In this document: in pieces, positions 9,206 through 18,660 of the stretch
Numbering within the stretch: the stretch's first letter is position 1
Layout: each line of letters opens with the position of its first letter
NCBI GenBank assembly: GCA_032718475.1
Contig: JAUCBJ010002270.1
Location: 1 to 25,412 of the forward strand
Length of the DNA stretch: 25,412 nucleotides
Direction: 5' to 3'
Origin: Nemertoderma westbladi
Taxonomy: Eukaryota > Xenacoelomorpha > Nemertodermatida > Nemertodermatidae
Notes under the pieces: model-generated
What the model was told of the DNA's origin: nothing
What the model saw: only the letters and a program-made list of their open reading frames with translations
The model's database searches: none
Made by a program: the position numbers and the translations under genes

Positions 9206-9431
9206 TTAGTAACCTGCATCAAAGTGAGCATCAGTGTATCCCTCAACCACATCCATGTACTCCAACGGGGGGTATTGTACCAAAGGTCGAGCGGGTTTCC
9301 CTTCCACCGGGGATGGTGTTAACGCGGCGTTGTCATAGAAACCGTTGTTGTGGTAACGACGGTCGCGTATGGGTCCGTCGTTGTAGGCGGCGGTTTGTAG
9401 CTCCGTGTAGGATTGCGAGAAGGAGGCGCGA
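9206..9431 (-). CDS. terminal coding exon of an unrecognised host gene (Tyr-rich tail)
   Basis: Read on the minus strand from 9431, a one-base phase remainder is followed by 74 codons and a TAA (9206-9208). The exon is preceded by a textbook acceptor at 9432-9460, a run of pyrimidines ending in CTCAG. The protein starts RASFSQSYTELQTAAYNDGP, then has HNNGFYDNAALTPSP and VQYPPLEYMDVVEGY, and ends HFDAGY. Ten tyrosines, scattered prolines and no hydrophobic segment suggest a disordered cytoplasmic tail of a membrane protein with possible phosphotyrosine sites (YMDV). That role is inference. Codon third positions are richer in G/C than the surroundings. The overlapping plus-strand frame at 9196-9435 is its shadow. 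Earlier exons should lie at higher coordinates, but I could not identify any; the intron contains LINE and SINE debris. Confidence 0.6.
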
Positions 9432-9460
9432 CTGAGAGGGGAAACAAATAGAGGGAGAAT
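9432..9460 (-). promoter_or_regulatory. 3' splice acceptor of the terminal exon
   Basis: On the minus strand the sequence runs TATTCTCCCTCTATTTG, then TTTCCCCTCTCAG, directly before the exon. It is a long, nearly pure pyrimidine tract with the canonical CAG end. Confidence 0.6.
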
Positions 9461-9624
9461 ATATGGAGAAACAGTAGCTGTTGGGATGAAATATGGGAGG
9501 AAATAATGTCTAATTATTACATAGTGTGGGTGTTATTAGTGTTTTCTTTCATTTTGAATTAAAAATATAATTTTCTGGATTACATGTTAAAGTTTGCTCT
9601 AATACTAGGCCTACAACTACTGCA

Positions 9625-9790
9625 CTAGGTCAAGGCAAGCGAGCTCGGACAGTGAAAATGAGATCCTTCCAGGCTTCCCGATTCTCCAATAGGGAATGTC
9701 GCAATTTCGTTTCTCCCAAGTTCAGTATCCCTTTCAAGTGTATATAATGTCATAGCCGGTCGTCCACGGGCTTTCCATGTGTTATGGTTA
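9625..9790 (-). pseudogene. RTE-like LINE 3' end remnant
   Basis: On the minus strand the sequence encodes TWKARGRPAMTLYTLERDTE and, after a frameshift near 9715, LRHSLLENREAWKDLIF followed by TVRARLP and a stop. GRPxxTxxxTLxxDT followed by xxxRExWKDLI is the typical C-terminal tail of RTE-group reverse transcriptases. It belongs to a different subfamily from the copy at 1245-2798, which ends ANVMGDRELWR. Only the last ~50 codons remain. The end CCTAGTGCAGTAGTTG again suggests a TAG-type tail. It sits in the putative intron upstream of the minus-strand exon. Confidence 0.6.
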
Positions 9791-10340
9791 CCAGAAAAGT
9801 GGATCTGTTATGACCTCATGTTTACTTCTCCAGCAGTGTCCACTGAATCTAATTTGCGTTCATGGAGGGAGGGTGGCTGAAACAGGTTGTATTGTATCGT
9901 AATCATAAATGTGCATACGCTATTCAATGCCAAGCCGAATTCGCCGACAATTGGAAAAGCGTTTATACATCACACGAAATTTGTTGTCGGTTAAAACAGT
10001 GCTCTTTCACCCTTTTGCGCGTAATAATAATAATAGATACATAATTACAGAATTACGCATATACTCCCAAGAAATGTCTCATTGCTTGCCGTATTGTAAA
10101 ACTAAATCTAAGAAATTCATTTCGAAAAGTTTAACCAAATTACAGCATAACTCCGCGCACACAGTAGGCGCACTACAGGGTATCACTGTCAGATCAGTTC
10201 AGAGTTATTGCTGCAACAACTAAACTAATGTAATATCGTGTTGGTTGGAATATACTACAACGCAATCAATATCAAATACCGAAAGGGTAAAAAGCAGCGC
10301 TGCGAAACACTATAGCTTAATGCAGGAAAAGGGATTGATA
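9791..10340. other. unassigned DNA
   Basis: No supported gene. Two overlapping plus-strand frames (9862-10044 and 9909-10223) lack any domain. CCGACAA near 9948 pairs with TTGTCGG near 9983. Confidence 0.35.
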
Positions 10341-10550
10341 ATTTATCGAGCAAAATGGAGACTAGAATATGACACCAAATAGTCTTTATGATAGATTTTT
10401 ATAATCTGATAGTGGCAATAGGAATTGTTTACAAATAATGTACTTTGTAAAACAAGCGCGATATCGCGAAAAAGGTCCGCGTCTACTGACGCATGAACTG
10501 TCTCCTTGAAGGGCTTTACTATTATCAATCTTAAAACAAAAAAAACATTC

Positions 10551-10623
10551 ACCGCAATGGGGGATTGAACTCGGTACCTAGAGATTCCAAGTACCACGCT
10601 CTGTCAACTGTGCCACAGGGGCC
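10551..10623 (-). repeat. tRNA-derived SINE head (minus strand)
   Basis: The minus strand reads CTGTGGCACAGTTGACAGAG (A-box region), GGTACTTGGAATCTCTAGG, then ACCGAGTTCAATCCCCC (B box) at tRNA spacing. The acceptor stem does not close. A T-rich stretch (GAATGTTTTTTTTG) follows downstream, as in a SINE body; the element may extend to about 10440. Confidence 0.6.
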
Positions 10624-10670
10624 GTATCAATCCTTAATACCAAAACCTAACGAGAAATTAACAACAATAT

Positions 10671-10677
10671 CACCACC

Positions 10678-10727
<50 letters not shown>

Positions 10728-10728
10728 C
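10671..10728 (+). repeat. (CAA)n microsatellite
   Basis: About 18 CAA triplets in a row, led by CACCACCAA. Confidence 0.95.
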
Positions 10729-10740
10729 GGAGTGATTACT

Positions 10741-11028
10741 ATAGGTCTCGCTACGTGGACGTAAAAAATACTGGACTCGTGGACTGGTCCAGCTGAAGTA
10801 ACCTACCGCGATGATACTGACTTATACGGCATACACATGCAATAATACATAAACAAACAGTAGGCATGTTACTGTCTAAAGTAATGTTACTACAGTAATG
10901 CAGCAGTAGTATTGAATGTTGACGAATCTTAAATTAATCGTGTGACTCCCCTACAGATAATTGTCTCAGTTTTAACGAGTCTCATTGTCAGATAAGTCAA
11001 GGCACTGCCAACCTCATTCAAGCATCCG
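10741..11028. other. unassigned DNA before the satellite
   Basis: I see no gene or repeat here. TTACTGTCTAAAGTAATG and TTACTACAGTAATG are short imperfect palindromes. Confidence 0.4.
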
Positions 11029-11040
11029 ACAACATTTCAA

Positions 11041-12222
11041 ACTGAAAGTTTCACATTTTATACATTTCAAACAGAAAGTTTCACATTTTATACATTTCAA
11101 ACTGAAAGTTTCACATTTTATACATTTCAAACTGAAGGTTTCACATTTTATACATTTCAAACTGAAAGTTTCACATTTTATACATTTCAAACTGAAAGTT
11201 TCACATTTTATACATTTCAAACTGAAAGTTTCACATTTTATACATTTCAAACTGAAAGTTTCACATTTTATACATTTCAAACTGAAAGTTTCACATTTTA
11301 TACATTTCAAACTGACAGTTTCACATTTTATACATTTCAAACTGAAAGTTTCACATTTTATACATTTCAAACTGAAAGTTTCACATTTTATACATTTCAA
11401 ACTGACAGTTTCACATTTTATACATTTCAAACTGAAAGTTTCACATTTTATACATTTCAAACTGAAAGTTTCACATTTTATACATTTCAAACTGAAAGTT
11501 TCACATTTTATACATTTCAAACTGAAAGTTTCACATTTTATACATTTCAAACTGAAAGTTTCACATTTTATACATTTCAAACTGAAAGTTTCACAATTTA
11601 TACATTTCAAACTGAAAGTTTCACATTTTATACATTTCAAACTGAAAGTTTCACATTTTATACATTTCAAACTGAAAGTTTCACATTTTATACATTTCAA
11701 ACTGACAGTTTCACATTTTATACATTTCAAACTGAAAGTTTCACATTTTATACATTTCAAACTGAAAGTTTCACATTTTATACATTTCAAACTGAAAGTT
11801 TCACATTTTATACATTTCAAACTGAAAGTTTCACATTTTATACATTTCAAACTGAAAGTTTCACATTTTATACATTTCAAACTGAAAGTTTCACATTTTA
11901 TACATTTCAAACTGAAAGTTTCACATTTTATACATTTCAAACTGAAAGTTTCACATTTTATACATTTCAAACTGAAAGTTTCACATTTTATACATTTCAA
12001 ACTGAAAGTTTCACATTTTATACATTTCAAACTGAAAGTTTCACATTTTATACATTTCAAACTGACAGTTTCACATTTTATACATTTCAAACTGACAGTT
12101 TCACATTTTATACATTTCAAACTGAAAGTTTCACATTTTATACATTTCAAACTGAAAGTTTCACATTTTATACATTTCAAACTGAAAGTTTCACATTTTA
12201 TACATTTCAAACTGAAAGTTTC
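11041..12222 (+). repeat. 30-bp minisatellite, 39 full units plus a partial one
   Basis: Each unit begins ACTGAAAGTT and ends TACATTTCAA, with TCACATTTTA between. Thirty-nine full units lie head-to-tail at 11041-12210 with no indel, followed by 12 bases of a fortieth. Thirty-one units are identical. Five carry ACTGACAGTT (starting 11311, 11401, 11701, 12061, 12091); single variants start at 11071 (ACAGAAAG), 11131 (GAAGGTT) and 11581 (TCACAATTTA). Because 30 is a multiple of three and the unit lacks stops in the relevant frames, both strands are open: plus HFIHFKLKVS repeated, minus CETFSLKCIK repeated. I read the long frames as by-products of the array, not as genes. Confidence 0.97.
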
Positions 12223-12373
12223 CTCACAGACTGGAACAGTGGAACATGGCATGAGCTTAAAAACAAGGATGGCCCTCATAACAATATATGGAACATAACG
12301 GTTAAGATAGAAGATTTTGAGATTTACCCTAAATATCGGCTGCAGGGCTGTATTAAAGGACACCTTTGGGTAG
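12223..12373. other. unique spacer between the two satellites
   Basis: About 150 bases of non-repetitive sequence, ending in a TAGGCCTACCTACATACATA that grades into the 55-bp array. Confidence 0.6.
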
Positions 12374-14604
12374 GGTAGGCCTACCTACATACATAGATAC
12401 AGTTAGGAGTCTACTCGTAGCGGTACTTATACGTTATGCCTACCTACATAGACACAGTTAGGCGTCTACTCGTAGCGGTACTTATACGGTATGCCTACCT
12501 ACATAGACACAGTTACTGTAGGAGTCTACTCGTAGCGGTACTTATACGGTATGCCTACCTACATAGATACAGTTAGGAGTCTACTCGTAGCGGTACTTAT
12601 ACGTTATGCCTACCTACATAGACACAGTTAGGCGTCTACTCGTAGCGGTACTTATACGGTATGCCTACCTACATAGATACAGTTAGGAGTCTACTCGTAG
12701 CGGTACTTATACGTTATGCCTACCTACATAGACACAGTTAGGCGTCTACTCGTAGCGGTACTTATACGGTATGCCTACCTACATAGACACAGTTAGGCGT
12801 CTACTCGTAGCGGTACTTATACGGTATGCCTACCTACATAGATACAGTTAGGAGTCTACTCGTAGCGGTACTTATACGTTATGCCTACCTACATAGACAC
12901 AGTTAGGCGTCTACTCGTAGCGGTACTTATACGGTATGCCTACCTACATAGATACAGTTAGGAGTCTACTCGTAGCGGTACTTATACGTTATGCCTACCT
13001 ACATAGACACAGTTACTGTAGGAGTCTACTCGTAGCGGTACTTATACGGTATGCCTACCTACATAGACACAGTTAGGAGTCTACTCGTAGCGGTACTTAT
13101 ACGGTATGCCTACCTACATAGATACAGTTAGGAGTCTACTCGTAGCGGTACTTATACGTTATGCCTACCTACATAGACACAGTTAGGCGTCTACTCGTAG
13201 CGGTACTTATACGGTATGCCTACCTACATAGACACAGTTAGGAGTCTACTCGTAGCGGTACTTATACGTTATGCCTACCTACATAGACACAGTTACTGTA
13301 GGAGTCTACTCGTAGCGGTACTTATACGGTATGCCTACCTACATAGACACAGTTAGGAGTCTACTCGTAGCGGTACTTATACGGTATGCCTACCTACATA
13401 GATACAGTTAGGAGTCTACTCGTAGCGGTACTTATACGTTATGCCTACCTACATAGACACAGTTAGGCGTCTACTCGTAGCGGTACTTATACGGTATGCC
13501 TACCTACATAGACACAGTTAGGCGTCTACTCGTAGCGGTACTTATACGGTATGCCTACCTACATAGATACAGTTAGGAGTCTACTCGTAGCGGTACTTAT
13601 ACGTTATGCCTACCTACATAGACACAGTTAGGCGTCTACTCGTAGCGGTACTTATACGGTATGCCTACCTACATAGACACAGTTAGGCGTCTACTCGTAG
13701 CGGTACTTATACGGTATGCCTACCTACATAGACACAGTTAGGAGTCTACTCGTAGCGGTACTTATACGTTATGCCTACCTACATAGACACAGTTAGGCGT
13801 CTACTCGTAGCGGTACTTATACGGTATGCCTACCTACATAGACACAGTTAGGAGTCTACTCGTAGCGGTACTTATACGTTATGCCTACCTACATAGACAC
13901 AGTTAGGCGTCTACTCGTAGCGGTACTTATACGGTATGCCTACCTACATAGACACAGTTAGGAGTCTACTCGTAGCGGTACTTATACGTTATGCCTACCT
14001 ACATAGACACAGTTAGGAGTCTACTCGTAGCGGTACTTATACGGTATGCCTACCTACATAGACACAGTTAGGAGTCTACTCGTAGCGGTACTTATACGGT
14101 ATGCCTACCTACATAGACACAGTTAGGAGTCTACTCGTAGCGGTACTTATACGTTATGCCTACCTACATAGACACAGTTAGGCGTCTACTCGTAGCGGTA
14201 CTTATACGGTATGCCTACCTACATAGACACAGTTAGGAGTCTACTCGTAGCGGTACTTATACGGTATGCCTACCTACATAGACACAGTTAGGAGTCTACT
14301 CGTAGCGGTACTTATACGGTATGCCTACCTACATAGACACAGTTAGGAGTCTACTCGTAGCGGTACTTATACGGTATGCCTAACTACATAGACACAGTTA
14401 GGAGTCTACTCGTAGCGGTACTTATACGGTATGCCTAACTACATAGACACAGTTAGGAGTCTACTCGTAGTGGTACTTATACGTTTATGCCTACCTATAT
14501 AGACACAGTTAGGAGTCTACTCGTAGCGGTACTTATACGGTATGCCTACCTACATAGACACAGTTAGGAGTCTACTCGTAGCGGTACTTATACGGTATGC
14601 CTAT
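12374..14604 (+). repeat. 55-bp satellite array, about 40 units, higher-order structure
   Basis: The unit runs from ATGCCTACCTACATAGACAC through AGTTAGG(A/C)GTCTACTCG to TAGCGGTACTTATACG(G/T)T, 55 bp long. Three linked variable sites define types: GATAC-GGAGT-ACGTT, GACAC-GGCGT-ACGGT, GACAC-GGAGT-ACGGT and others. Three units carry an extra CTGTA, making 60 bp (near 12514, 13015 and 13295). The GATAC type occurs only in the 5' half, up to about 13570; the 3' end is mostly one type. The last units carry decay (TAACTACATA, TAGTGG, CGTTTATG). The unit length is not a multiple of three and contains stops, so it is not coding. Confidence 0.97.
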
Positions 14605-14671
14605 AAATCTGACCTTTGATTTTCAAGCGGTTGATTCTCTATTAAATTGTGTCTTCTACAATATACCTATC

Positions 14672-14770
14672 TCTTGGTTATTGTGGTTTTTGGTTCCTTT
14701 AAACCCGCCTCTGTAACCTCCTCCTTTACTATAACCTGCTTTATAATCTCCTTTACTGGGAGGAGGTTTA
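14672..14770. repeat. weak copy of the dispersed module with a hairpin
   Basis: TTATTGTGGTTTTTGGTT and CCGCCTCTGTAACCTCCTCC resemble the module found at 22879-22930 in the same orientation. AACCTCCTCC (14715-14724) pairs exactly with GGAGGAGGTT (14759-14768). Confidence 0.45.
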
Positions 14771-14886
14771 TGGTACCGAGTAGTTGTAGTATAAGAGTAG
14801 CGTTAACCCTTTTGGCAATATTATGTTTGAGTTTTACTTCTGACCCAAGAAAAAGCAAGGGTATTGGTGAAAAATGTCGAGACTTG

Positions 14887-14970
14887 AAAAATATCGCGAG
14901 TAAAAATATCGCAAGTAAAAATATCGCAAGTAAAAATATCGCAAGTAAAAATATCGCAAGTAAAAATATA
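14887..14970 (+). repeat. 15-bp tandem array, five units
   Basis: Units of AAAAATATCGCAAGT start at 14887, 14902, 14917, 14932 and 14947, the first with CGAGT, followed by 9 bases of a sixth. In one frame this reads as a repeated pentapeptide ASKNI, which I take as incidental. Confidence 0.95.
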
Positions 14971-15726
14971 ACACAAACTACATAATCAATTAAACTACAG
15001 TTATATAAAATCTACTTACGGTCTTTTTCGCAATTCATTGTCAATCGGGCGTAAATTTTCCCTATTAATAGCCATTTATGTGCAAAAAGGGATATATTGA
15101 TGAACTAATAATATTGATTAACTAATATTGATGAACTACTGTAATTGAAAAATAAATTTTTCATTAATATTTTTTATGCAGTGAACGAGTTTAATTTACA
15201 GTGGCCCGAAGATTTTTTAAGTTTAGGAGACAGTGCGCAGCTGAGAATAAGAACAAGGAGAATTACCTAACAAAATGAATTATTATAAATTCATTTTATT
15301 TTAAAATTTATTAATAATAAAATAATAATATTTTCTTAAAAGTTATAAATAAATAATATAAATATAGGTAAAATTCTAGTAATTTATTTATAGCTAAACC
15401 TAAAATTAATATTAATAGTATGCCTAAATATTCTAATATTAAACTACATGATATTTATTACTGTGACCGGGAGTTTAAGGTCAAATAAACCATATAATTG
15501 AGTAATGATTGTTTTAAGTGTACGCCGAATAATTTACGTAAAAGCTGCTCACAGCTCACATTATTTATGGCACAATATAATCAATAGTGTTGGCGAGATG
15601 GCTTAGATAATAAATAGCTGTAGCTAGGGCAACAGTCAGTGTAGCTGTGACACAAGGAACGGGGCTGTTTCCACAGCTGTTATCTCATATTCTCCTGAGT
15701 GTAGGCGTGTGGATGCGTAGGGGTGT
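14971..15726. other. very AT-rich unassigned DNA
   Basis: 15260-15450 is almost all A and T. There is no coding signal, and no repeat longer than the local TATTGATGAACTA echoes near 15098-15136. Confidence 0.4.
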
Positions 15727-15753
15727 GGGGGGGGGGGGGGGGGGGGGGGGGGG
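15727..15753 (+). repeat. G27 homopolymer
   Basis: Twenty-seven consecutive G bases, the longest run in the window. Confidence 0.95.
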
Positions 15754-16047
15754 TGATGGTTGATTGTATGAGTCTGATCTCTCCTTGCGTTCCTCTTGAA
15801 CCGACATCAGGAAGGATATCTTACGCCAAAGATTGTTTTATTCCCTGAGGCTGCGTGGGCAGGCAGCTTGGAACAACATGATGGGCTCACCGCGTCATAC
15901 TACAGTACTGTACCTATTAACAAGTCCATTTCTATTCCTGTAAAATGAGACAAGTTTGCGTGGGTGCAAGCTGTGTCCAGCGTGGTAGTGAACGATGCCT
16001 ACTGTAGTGCTGATATTAATTAGGTGGGGGAAATTGGACCATTACCT

Positions 16048-16067
16048 CCCCCCCCCCCCCCCCCCCC
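16048..16067 (+). repeat. C20 homopolymer
   Basis: Twenty consecutive C bases, 294 bp after the end of the G27 run and able to pair with it. Confidence 0.95.
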
Positions 16068-16280
16068 TCCCTTGCGTTGATACAGTATTACATTAATTAA
16101 CAATATTGAATGGGGGAGAATCTTTCTGACCTATTCACCACATTGGTTAATTAATGTTCCACAGTAAATCCCATCCCCAATTAAGAATCCGCGAACATAT
16201 TATATAGGAAAAAAAATCACTATTTTTTTTCTATATTTTCGGGGATAATAGATTCTCAGTACCGGTAATCTATACATTTT

Positions 16281-16566
16281 TGGCCGCCCACGTGAAGAAT
16301 ACCAGGATTTCACTTTTCGGTCGACTCTTTATTGGAATTTTATATATGAAGATTTTTTATTTTTTTTAATTTATCTTTATTAAAGTGTTTTATAGCGCTT
16401 ATTTCTGTCTTATAACTTGTACATATACTAATTCGTTTATTGTTTTGGTTAGATTCAGCCCTTCTGTAACCTGTGGTTTTGGTGAAAACCTGGTATTCTT
16501 CACATGGGGGTAACTGCAAAGTGAAATATAACTGCAGAAAGTCTGGTATCCTTCACATGGGCCGTT
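16281..16566. mobile_element. terminal-inverted-repeat (MITE-like) element
   Basis: The left end has GCCCACGTGAAGAATACCAG (about 16286-16305) followed by GATTTCACTTTT. Its complement occurs twice at the right: CTGGTATTCTTCACATGGG (about 16490-16508) and CTGGTATCCTTCACATGGGC (about 16543-16562), giving a duplicated right terminus. No transposase is encoded. Inside, at 16437-16475, lies a copy of the TTATTGTTTTGGTT module. I could not see a clear target-site duplication. Confidence 0.6.
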
Positions 16567-18289
16567 TTGGCGGTCAATTTTAAATTAAATATACGCAGAT
16601 TAACTCTGTGTAATGTTTATGCGTCATTATTATATTTTGAGTCAATGGCGCAAAATGACCCTAAACATCAAACTTTTTTGCCAGAGGGAAATCATCCTTC
16701 AACTTATACAATATATTCACCCCGCATTCAAAAACACCGTTTTCTCAAAATAGTTTCGTAATGTTTCAATTTCTCAATAAAATTGAATGAATAGTAGAAT
16801 ACTTGTTACAAAATAAAATTTTTTCTGAATATATGGGGGCTTTTATATGACCCACTGAGTATACGATTCTGCATACAGTATTGTATATGGGTAGCATGTT
16901 GCTAGTCGATAGGCCTACTGTCGGTGTATTGGAGCAACAACTTTATAAAAACAATCTGTTATGTACTGTACATTCCTAATGCACCCCACGTCATTCCCAT
17001 GCGTTGTAAGAATTGAATTTGTTTTCGCTAAAACTCTATTCAACACAGCCCAAAGAGAAGCTATTGTTTGTCTACAAAAGGTTGAACACTGAAGGGCGTG
17101 GTTACCATACCTTTATTCATTTCATAAATATTGTTACAATATTTTATGAATAGAAAAATCAATGTATTATTTTTATTTTTATTTTTACCAACAATAATAA
17201 TAACATAACTAACTAACTGTAAAATTGATGACGAAGTACTGCGAAATACATAAGTCAATAAAAGTAAGTTTCATTACATTTATTTATTTAGAATATATAT
17301 AAACTTACTGGTAAAAATTAAATAATATTACAAAACTTCGTTATTGTTGTTAAAATATTAAGAGCCAAATAGTTGAGAATGTACCTGAACATACCTGTTA
17401 TACAAATCCTTGAGAATTGGTCGACTCTCCATAGTCCTGCTACTGGAGTGGTTTTCACTATATAGTTGGAGGTTCTCAAGCTTCAAGATACACCAGGCCT
17501 ACTGTACGTATCAAAGCAGAAACAAATTTAACTACATTATTTCCGAAGTTTGCCAAACATTGTCTATGTTACGACTGAAAAGTATTTTTTGGTACATTTG
17601 ATTAATTATACACACGTGCACACATCCTACTGTTCAGAGAGTTCAGTGTCAACGAATTATGGGTATTATATATGCAGGGCGATGCTTGGTTTTGCCAATA
17701 TACCACAGCTATCGGCATTTGTGCATGGAATTGTTATATATTCTGAACCCCATAATAAAATTCAAATAAATTCGGTGTTATTGAATCAAATGCGCTTTCT
17801 GAAGCTACTCTCGACTAAATCCCATTATCAAACGTAGGAGTGCTGTAGTAGTGCAACCCCACAGCAAAACTTAATAGAGTAGCCAATCAGCTGCTCAGCT
17901 ACAAATTAACTAAAAATACATATTTATAAGTATTTAGGCTAGTGCGCGCGGTGGATAGGGTAACTCCTCGATAGTGGTTTTTAAACGCCAATATCACAAA
18001 TACAATTAAATTATTGAACAAATATTATAAATAAGCAGATACCGCCGAGACCATCGTCTCATTTGTACAATAAGTAAGAGGCGTATTGTTTATAGGTTGT
18101 TGTTATTGCGGCACAGTCGGAGTCTGCTTGTAGCAAAACATACAGTAGAAGAGTAGGCCCATAACAACATGTAAAATATACAGCAGTACACCCTGGTAGA
18201 CCATAATGCTACATACCTAGAAATATACCTAAAAAGTACAGTAGCAAAGGTCCATTAAATTGAGACCCCTTCACTATGAACAGTTGCGG
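16567..18289. other. unassigned AT-rich DNA
   Basis: Short frames (16567-16761, 17061-17258, 17410-17601, 17550-17837) show no domain or plausible splice context. A CCAAT motif with AGCCAATCAGCTG lies near 17882-17894. I see no gene. Confidence 0.35.
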
Positions 18290-18299
18290 TAGCCACTAT

Positions 18300-18660
18300 A
18301 TTTAGATACACTGCTGTGGGGCGAGCCACGCAGTAAAGGCGAGCCTAAGCGCACAATTATAATTAGTAAATAGGGCAAATTACATGTCCGTCTGTCTGTC
18401 TGGCTGTCTGTCTGTAATGTAAAATTAATTTGTAAATAACTTTTGAAGATTTTAACCATTTTCAACCAAATTTTGTATGGGAATACTACTACTAGGTCGA
18501 GCGAACTCGGACAAAAAAAATGTATGGGAATACTAGAGAAAAAGTTCCAATATTTTTGAAAGTTACGGGCGAATACCTCTCGAACTTTTGACTCCAGATC
18601 AAATTGATTTTTTTGCAAATTTTTGCCAAAGTTCGCGTGCTGCGCGATGCACCACGAATG
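18300..18660 (-). repeat. inverted copy of the dispersed GACAG-core repeat
   Basis: On the minus strand the parts appear in the same order as at 6690-6897: AAATTTGGTTGAAAATGG, AAAAGTTATTTAC, a CAGACAGACAG-type microsatellite (18388-18413), GCTTAGGCTCGCC and GCGTGGCTCGCCCCACAG ending near 18316. The 153-codon minus frame across it lacks independent support as a gene. A tiny LINE tail has inserted into it at 18488-18520. Confidence 0.6.
18474..18534 (-). mobile_element. 33-bp LINE 3' tail insertion with 14-bp target duplication
   Basis: TGTATGGGAATACT occurs at 18474-18487 and, identically, at 18521-18534. The 33 bases between read on the minus strand as a T8 run, GTCCGAGTTCGCTCGACC, then TAGTAGT. 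This matches the 3' end of the LINE remnant at 9625-9650 (GTCCGAGCTCGCTTG, CCTAG). A perfect flanking duplication around the extreme 3' end of a LINE is what a heavily 5'-truncated target-primed insertion leaves. Confidence 0.75.

Noticed and set aside
9196-9435. 79-residue Arg-rich plus-strand ORF
   Set aside because: It is the antisense shadow of the minus-strand terminal exon, which has splice, stop and poly(A) signals.
10551-10623. Functional tRNA gene on the minus strand
   Set aside because: The acceptor ends do not pair, the T-stem is poor, and a SINE-like tail follows.
10985-12298. 437-residue plus-strand and 449-residue minus-strand repeat proteins
   Set aside because: Both frames arise because the 30-bp unit is a multiple of three and stop-free. 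There is no promoter, signal peptide or unique domain, and only one strand could plausibly be meaningful. They are described as a satellite instead.
12374-14604. CRISPR-like array
   Set aside because: Units are head-to-tail without unique spacers and the context is eukaryotic; this is a satellite.
14647-14985. 112-residue ORF with hydrophobic start and ASKNI repeats
   Set aside because: The C-terminal repeat is the 15-bp array and the N-terminal part overlaps a dispersed module; no domain is visible.
15730-15855. Minus-strand frame MSVQEERKERSDSYNQPS running into a poly-Pro stretch
   Set aside because: The poly-Pro is only the G27 run read in reverse, and upstream and downstream stops lie close by; no splice context was found.
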